From an uncultured Fretibacterium sp. (lineage in GTDB: Bacteria > Synergistota > Synergistia > Synergistales > Aminobacteriaceae), in contig CALCEM010000024.1 in the NCBI GenBank assembly GCA_937900285.1, forward strand, positions 1 through 18,665: a stretch of DNA of 18,665 bases, written 5' to 3'. How positions within the stretch are numbered: the stretch's first letter is position 1; every line of letters begins with the position of its first letter. Below the pieces are notes generated by a model. It was not told the origin of the DNA. It searched no databases and worked only from the letters and a program-made list of their open reading frames with translations. This document shows positions 15,701-18,665 of this stretch, in pieces. The translations under genes and the position numbers were made by a program.

Positions 15701-16363
15701 ATGCTTACTCCGCGCATAGAGGATTATTTAGAGGAATTATTTTTAATTGAATCAACTGGACAAAAAATAAAAGTTACGGAAGTTGCAGACCGCTTAAAAA
15801 TTACAAAAGGAACTGTAACAGCGACGATACAAAAATTAGTCGAGCTTGGACTTGCAGAGCATGAACGTTATGGAACGCTGCATTTAACGCAGGAAGGCCG
15901 TAAAACTGGGATGCAGACATTTAGGAGACATGAAGGGTTCAGATCATTTTTTCATGAAATTTTGGGACTTGATCGTGATCATTCGTCTGAGATGGCGTGT
16001 TCAATGGAGCATTATGTGGACAATATTACGGAGGACAGGTTATACGCATTATTAGAATTTTTCAGGAGGGCGCGTGCGGAAAATCAGACGTGGGTTGATG
16101 ATGCGTTTTCAGCGATTGAGAAGCCGTTATTAATAATTCCAGTTCCTTTAACTTTATGCGAGGTTGGAGCGAACGGAGCAATTTTAAGATTAACAGCGGA
16201 CGAGCCATTAAGAAAGGAATTAATTTCCAAAGGATTTAACACGGGCGTTAATGTTGAGTTATTAAATTCTGAAAATGAAATATTTACGATTAAAATTAAT
16301 AATAAAAAATTTGAACTGCCATTAAACGAAGCTGCATCGATTTGGATTCAGCAGTCAAAATAA
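15701..16363 (+). CDS. DtxR/MntR-family metal-dependent regulator
   Basis: A 220-residue regulator with an N-terminal winged helix (about 5-65; VTEVADRLKITKGTVTATIQ 25-44), a dimerisation/metal domain (about 66-140) and a C-terminal FeoA/SH3-like domain (about 145-217). Aligned by eye to B. subtilis MntR, the metal ligands are Asp8, Glu11, His77, Cys100, Glu103 and His104. MntR has Glu at the position of Cys100. DtxR/IdeR have Cys there but Met where this protein has Asp8. So the site mixes manganese- and iron-type residues. The second DtxR site seems lost (Arg81 and Ser96 in place of Glu and His). It is the last gene of the iron operon, 6 nt after the FMN gene, so it probably controls the operon in feedback. 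GAGAGG (about 15678-15683) may be its ribosome binding site. Confidence 0.93.
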   Translation: MLTPRIEDYLEELFLIESTGQKIKVTEVADRLKITKGTVTATIQKLVELGLAEHERYGTLHLTQEGRKTGMQTFRRHEGFRSFFHEILGLDRDHSSEMACSMEHYVDNITEDRLYALLEFFRRARAENQTWVDDAFSAIEKPLLIIPVPLTLCEVGANGAILRLTADEPLRKELISKGFNTGVNVELLNSENEIFTIKINNKKFELPLNEAASIWIQQSK

Positions 16364-16380
16364 TTTTAAATTGAACAAAA

Positions 16381-16411
16381 TCCCCCTTTAATTTATTTTT
16401 AACGAGGGGGA
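16381..16411. terminator. bidirectional terminator between the iron operon and the alaX operon
   Basis: TCCCCCTT (16381-16388) pairs with GAGGGGGA (16404-16411): 8 bp including one G-T wobble, with a 15-nt loop. T5 follows on the plus strand, and the minus strand has a TTTT run on its other side. It lies 17 nt after the dtxR-family stop and 21 nt after the stop of the 38-residue minus-strand ORF, so it can end both convergent units. Confidence 0.85.
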
Positions 16412-16432
16412 AATTTTTGTATTTATTATTTT

Positions 16433-16549
16433 TTATTTCCGTTTAATTTTTTCGTATAAAGTTAAGTTAAGATAAGTTCTGCGGTCTGGTGCATAAACAC
16501 TTTTGAAATCAGGTATACAGAACGAAACTATAATATTATTATTACTCAT
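16433..16549 (-). CDS. 38-residue hypothetical protein, overlapping the alaX stop
   Basis: The minus-strand ATG (16549-16547) overlaps the alaX TGA in an ATGA, and the frame runs 38 codons to TAA just before the shared terminator. The product begins MSNNNIIVSFCIPDF and ends LYEKIKRK. It has no signal peptide or membrane segment. IIVSFCIPDF faintly recalls the opening of family-2 glycosyltransferases (VSVCIPTYN), so it could be a stub of such a gene, but the match is too short to rely on. In support are the ATGA junction, the same as at the ligase-alaX junction, and the terminator directly after. Against it are its small size and the absence of a ribosome binding site. The family is unknown. 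Confidence 0.4.
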   Translation of the reverse strand: MSNNNIIVSFCIPDFKSVYAPDRRTYLNLTLYEKIKRK

Positions 16550-17736
16550 TTTATTAAATTTTCTGCTTCGTTTAAAATATTTTCGAGATCACTCAAATTA
16601 AATTTTTCGCCGTGACCTTGTGAACAAAAAGAACTGCCGCCGCCTTTACCGTTTAATTTTGATACGGCAAATTTAAAAGCGTTACGAACATCAACATTTT
16701 TATTAATTTTGTTGCAGCCGAATATTAAAAACGTCCCGTCCGAAGATTCTGCCATAATCAGCGCAATTATTTCGGGATTTTCAGTCAACATTTTAAATAA
16801 ATGCGTCGCTTCGTCCTGACTGGAATTTTTTATAACGTGCTTAATTATTTTAGATTCTCTGTTCAATAATAATTTTTCGGCTAACGGCTTCAAATAATGT
16901 TTAATTGTATTTTCGTTTTGAGTTTTCAGCTCGTGAATTTGATTTTTTAAATTTAAAATTTTCTCGTTAATATTATTATCTCCGCAGACGAGTTCATTTT
17001 CAGCCGTCTTAACTTCGCACCAAAAATTTTTTAACCAGTCATAAGCATATGCACCGCATTTTAAATAAATTCTTGTTCCGCCTTTATGATTTTCAAATGA
17101 AATTACTTTTATTAAACCGACCTCGCCAGTATTTTTAACATGAAGTCCGCAGCATGGAACGTAATCAAATCCGCCAACTTTCACGATTCTGAACGGCGGT
17201 ACAGCTTTAGCAGACGGCATTTTACGGGCATGTAATTTAATTTCATCTAAATCAGGGTAAATTATTTCGACCGGAATATTTTGCCAAATAATTTTATTAG
17301 CTTCGGCTTCGGCCTCCAAAATAATATTTTGATCAACATGTAAATCCAAATCCAACGAAACATTTTTATTTTCAATTCTCATTCTCGCAGTGTGAAGCCC
17401 GTGTAAATTATGGAGCGCTGCAGAAAATAAATGCTGTCCCAAATGCTGCTGCATCATTTCAAATCTCAGAGGCCAATTAATTACACCATGAACATTTTTT
17501 ATATTGCGTAAATTTTCCGGGAGATCTTTCAGAACATGAACAATATTCCCGGCTTTATCTTCATGGACATCGATTATTTCAAATTCATTAATATATCCCA
17601 GATCGCAGGGCTGTCCACCGCCTCCGGGATAAAATAACGTCTGATTTAAAATAATTCCGTCTTCCGTAACGCCTATAATTTCCGCGTCAAATTCCGTTGT
17701 GTATAAATTTTCATAAAATAATTTTTGTGTATTCAT
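16546..17736 (-). CDS. alaX: AlaX-type alanyl-tRNA editing hydrolase with C-terminal DHHA1-like region
   Basis: A 396-residue free-standing relative of the AlaRS editing domain. Family members hydrolyse Ser-tRNA(Ala) (and some Gly-tRNA(Ala)) made in error by alanyl-tRNA synthetase. LFYPGGGGQPCD (34-45) is the family's opening block. The zinc site is HLGQH (His98, His102) plus CCGLH (Cys195, His199). The C-terminal half holds a coiled region (about 255-290) and a DHHA1-type end with GKGGGSS (363-369), so this is the long AlaX form and not the minimal editing domain. Its ATG overlaps the stop of the ligase-like gene (ATGA), and no ribosome binding site is visible, so translation is probably coupled. 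The surface-polysaccharide neighbour gives no functional link. Confidence 0.92.
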   Translation of the reverse strand: MNTQKLFYENLYTTEFDAEIIGVTEDGIILNQTLFYPGGGGQPCDLGYINEFEIIDVHEDKAGNIVHVLKDLPENLRNIKNVHGVINWPLRFEMMQQHLGQHLFSAALHNLHGLHTARMRIENKNVSLDLDLHVDQNIILEAEAEANKIIWQNIPVEIIYPDLDEIKLHARKMPSAKAVPPFRIVKVGGFDYVPCCGLHVKNTGEVGLIKVISFENHKGGTRIYLKCGAYAYDWLKNFWCEVKTAENELVCGDNNINEKILNLKNQIHELKTQNENTIKHYLKPLAEKLLLNRESKIIKHVIKNSSQDEATHLFKMLTENPEIIALIMAESSDGTFLIFGCNKINKNVDVRNAFKFAVSKLNGKGGGSSFCSQGHGEKFNLSDLENILNEAENLIK

Positions 17737-18665
17737 AATTTTTTTATTTTACATGATTCTAAAAAAGTTTTTCTATTATGTTTATAACATGCGCTTAAAA
17801 TCGCAATATGCCACCAAAAATACGGCCGTAAAATATTTTGATTCATCCCAAGTATTAGCATTCCGAAAAATAATCCCCACTGCAAAGCCTTTATAACTTG
17901 ACGTTTATTTTTATCTGGTGAGCCTCTCGAAAATAAAAGCTCCATGAAATATAAAATTAATGGAATTATTCCGATTATTCCGCTCGCTGCCAGCATTTCA
18001 GCCCAAACATTTGTTGTCGTGCCATGTTCCATATTATAAGAACGTCTGCCCATTGCCTGAACATTTGCCGGGTCAACTCCTCCGAGACTATAACCGATTA
18101 AAGGACTTTTCAGAAATAAATTTATATTGGCCATCTGTCCTCTGAATCTGTCATCTCTTGAATGTGAAGCATGACCTTCAAAGCCAAGTCCTCCTAAAAG
18201 ATCAGTGTTGTATACAAACTGCATCACCAGCAAAACAAAAAACATTATTACGCCGAAGATCATAAGCCGAAAAAATTTAAGCAATTTCTTAAATGAAAAT
18301 ATTCCTCTGTCTCTTTCATCAAGCCATAACGCCACGCAATACCATAAAAACATCATGATGAAACCCATTCTGGAAGTAGAAAGCAACATCGCTAAAGCTA
18401 CCATCCTGAAATTATGTTTCAATTCTCTATAACTGAATACAGAATAATTTTTTTTTATGAGCATGTACGCAAAACTAACAAAACCCATTATCATATACGT
18501 AGCATAATATGAAGGCTCATAACAAAATCCGCTTATTCGTCCTGGTTGTTGATTGATGAAATTTATTTTAAAACCGTGCCACAAAATTAATTGAATAATT
18601 CCGATCCACGCCATAACTACAAACGATTTCAGCCAAGCTCGAACAAGCCATTTAAAACTAAAAAT
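17733..18665 (-). CDS. O-antigen ligase/Wzy polymerase-like membrane protein, N-terminus off the window
   Basis: The open frame continues without a stop to the window edge, upstream of an internal ATG at 18614, so the gene is partial at its 5' end (at least 310 codons visible). Several hydrophobic segments are separated by a large loop. Counting from that ATG: RISGFCYEPSYYATYMIMG (about 26-44), LLSTSRMGFIMMF (about 77-89), a loop with HSRDDRFRGQMANINLFLKS (about 150-169), PLIGYSLGGVD (170-180) and HGTTTNVWAEMLAASGIIGII (about 197-217). The SR-x-G, Pl-iGyG-like and H...N...E...GiiG blocks are typical of the Wzy_C/O-antigen ligase superfamily, which joins or polymerises lipid-linked glycans on the periplasmic face. 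I cannot tell ligase from polymerase. It is the first visible gene of a coupled unit with alaX. Confidence 0.82.
   Translation of the reverse strand: MFSFKWLVRAWLKSFVVMAWIGIIQLILWHGFKINFINQQPGRISGFCYEPSYYATYMIMGFVSFAYMLIKKNYSVFSYRELKHNFRMVALAMLLSTSRMGFIMMFLWYCVALWLDERDRGIFSFKKLLKFFRLMIFGVIMFFVLLVMQFVYNTDLLGGLGFEGHASHSRDDRFRGQMANINLFLKSPLIGYSLGGVDPANVQAMGRRSYNMEHGTTTNVWAEMLAASGIIGIIPLILYFMELLFSRGSPDKNKRQVIKALQWGLFFGMLILGMNQNILRPYFWWHIAILSACYKHNRKTFLESCKIKKL

Noticed and set aside
7377..16363. Reading the AlbA_2-like gene plus the iron cluster as a defence or mobile island
   Set aside because: No integrase, transposase, tRNA, direct repeats or compositional break is visible, and the iron genes form a known uptake arrangement.
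16476..16523. GTTCTG/CAGAAC inverted repeat as an RNA element or attachment site
   Set aside because: Six bp over a 36-nt gap is expected by chance, and the stretch is better explained by the 38-codon minus-strand frame.

Overview
The window is AT-rich (roughly two thirds A+T by eye), densely coded bacterial DNA. The organism looks diderm: it has an O-antigen ligase/Wzy-like membrane protein and a membrane-anchored SurA/PpiD-like protein. Sequence flavour suggests Synergistota or another anaerobic diderm lineage, but that is an impression and not a demonstrated assignment. I see no tRNA, rRNA, CRISPR array, insertion sequence or integrase, and no gene-free stretch reaches 300 bases.

Left block (about 90-7300, minus strand): DNA polymerase I, then a SurA-N-type membrane-anchored chaperone-like protein with a three-copy acidic repeat tail, then carB, ending at a strong hairpin terminator (90-115). 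carA is not beside carB here. A short divergent promoter region (7301-7376) separates polA from a plus-strand AlbA_2/GHKL-type protein (7377-8459).

Central block (8577-16363, plus strand): an eight-gene operon-like array. It encodes an FTR1 iron permease, a periplasmic P19/Tp34 iron-binding protein, a DUF2318 membrane protein with Cys motifs, two FtsX/MacB-type ABC permeases, their ATPase, a membrane-anchored FMN-binding protein with a covalent-flavinylation motif, and a DtxR/MntR-family metal regulator. The order matches the P19/Fet-type ferrous/ferric iron uptake clusters known from Campylobacter (cj1658-cj1663 type) and Bifidobacterium. Here an FMN-binding protein sits where thioredoxin-like genes stand in Campylobacter, and the regulator is the last gene. 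A terminator-like hairpin lies between the P19 and DUF2318 genes, which suggests that the first two proteins are made in excess. It also casts doubt on the longest start of the DUF2318 gene.

Right block (16433-18665, minus strand): an O-antigen ligase/polymerase-like gene running off the window, an AlaX-type tRNA-Ala editing hydrolase, and a 38-residue ORF. Both junctions are ATGA stop/start overlaps, so the three look translationally coupled. They converge on the iron operon at a shared hairpin terminator (16381-16411).

The most interesting points are the flavin-equipped iron uptake operon with its hybrid-site DtxR regulator, the intercistronic terminator with a possible AUU start, the coupled 38-residue ORF after alaX, and the exact 114-bp tandem repeats in the SurA-like gene.
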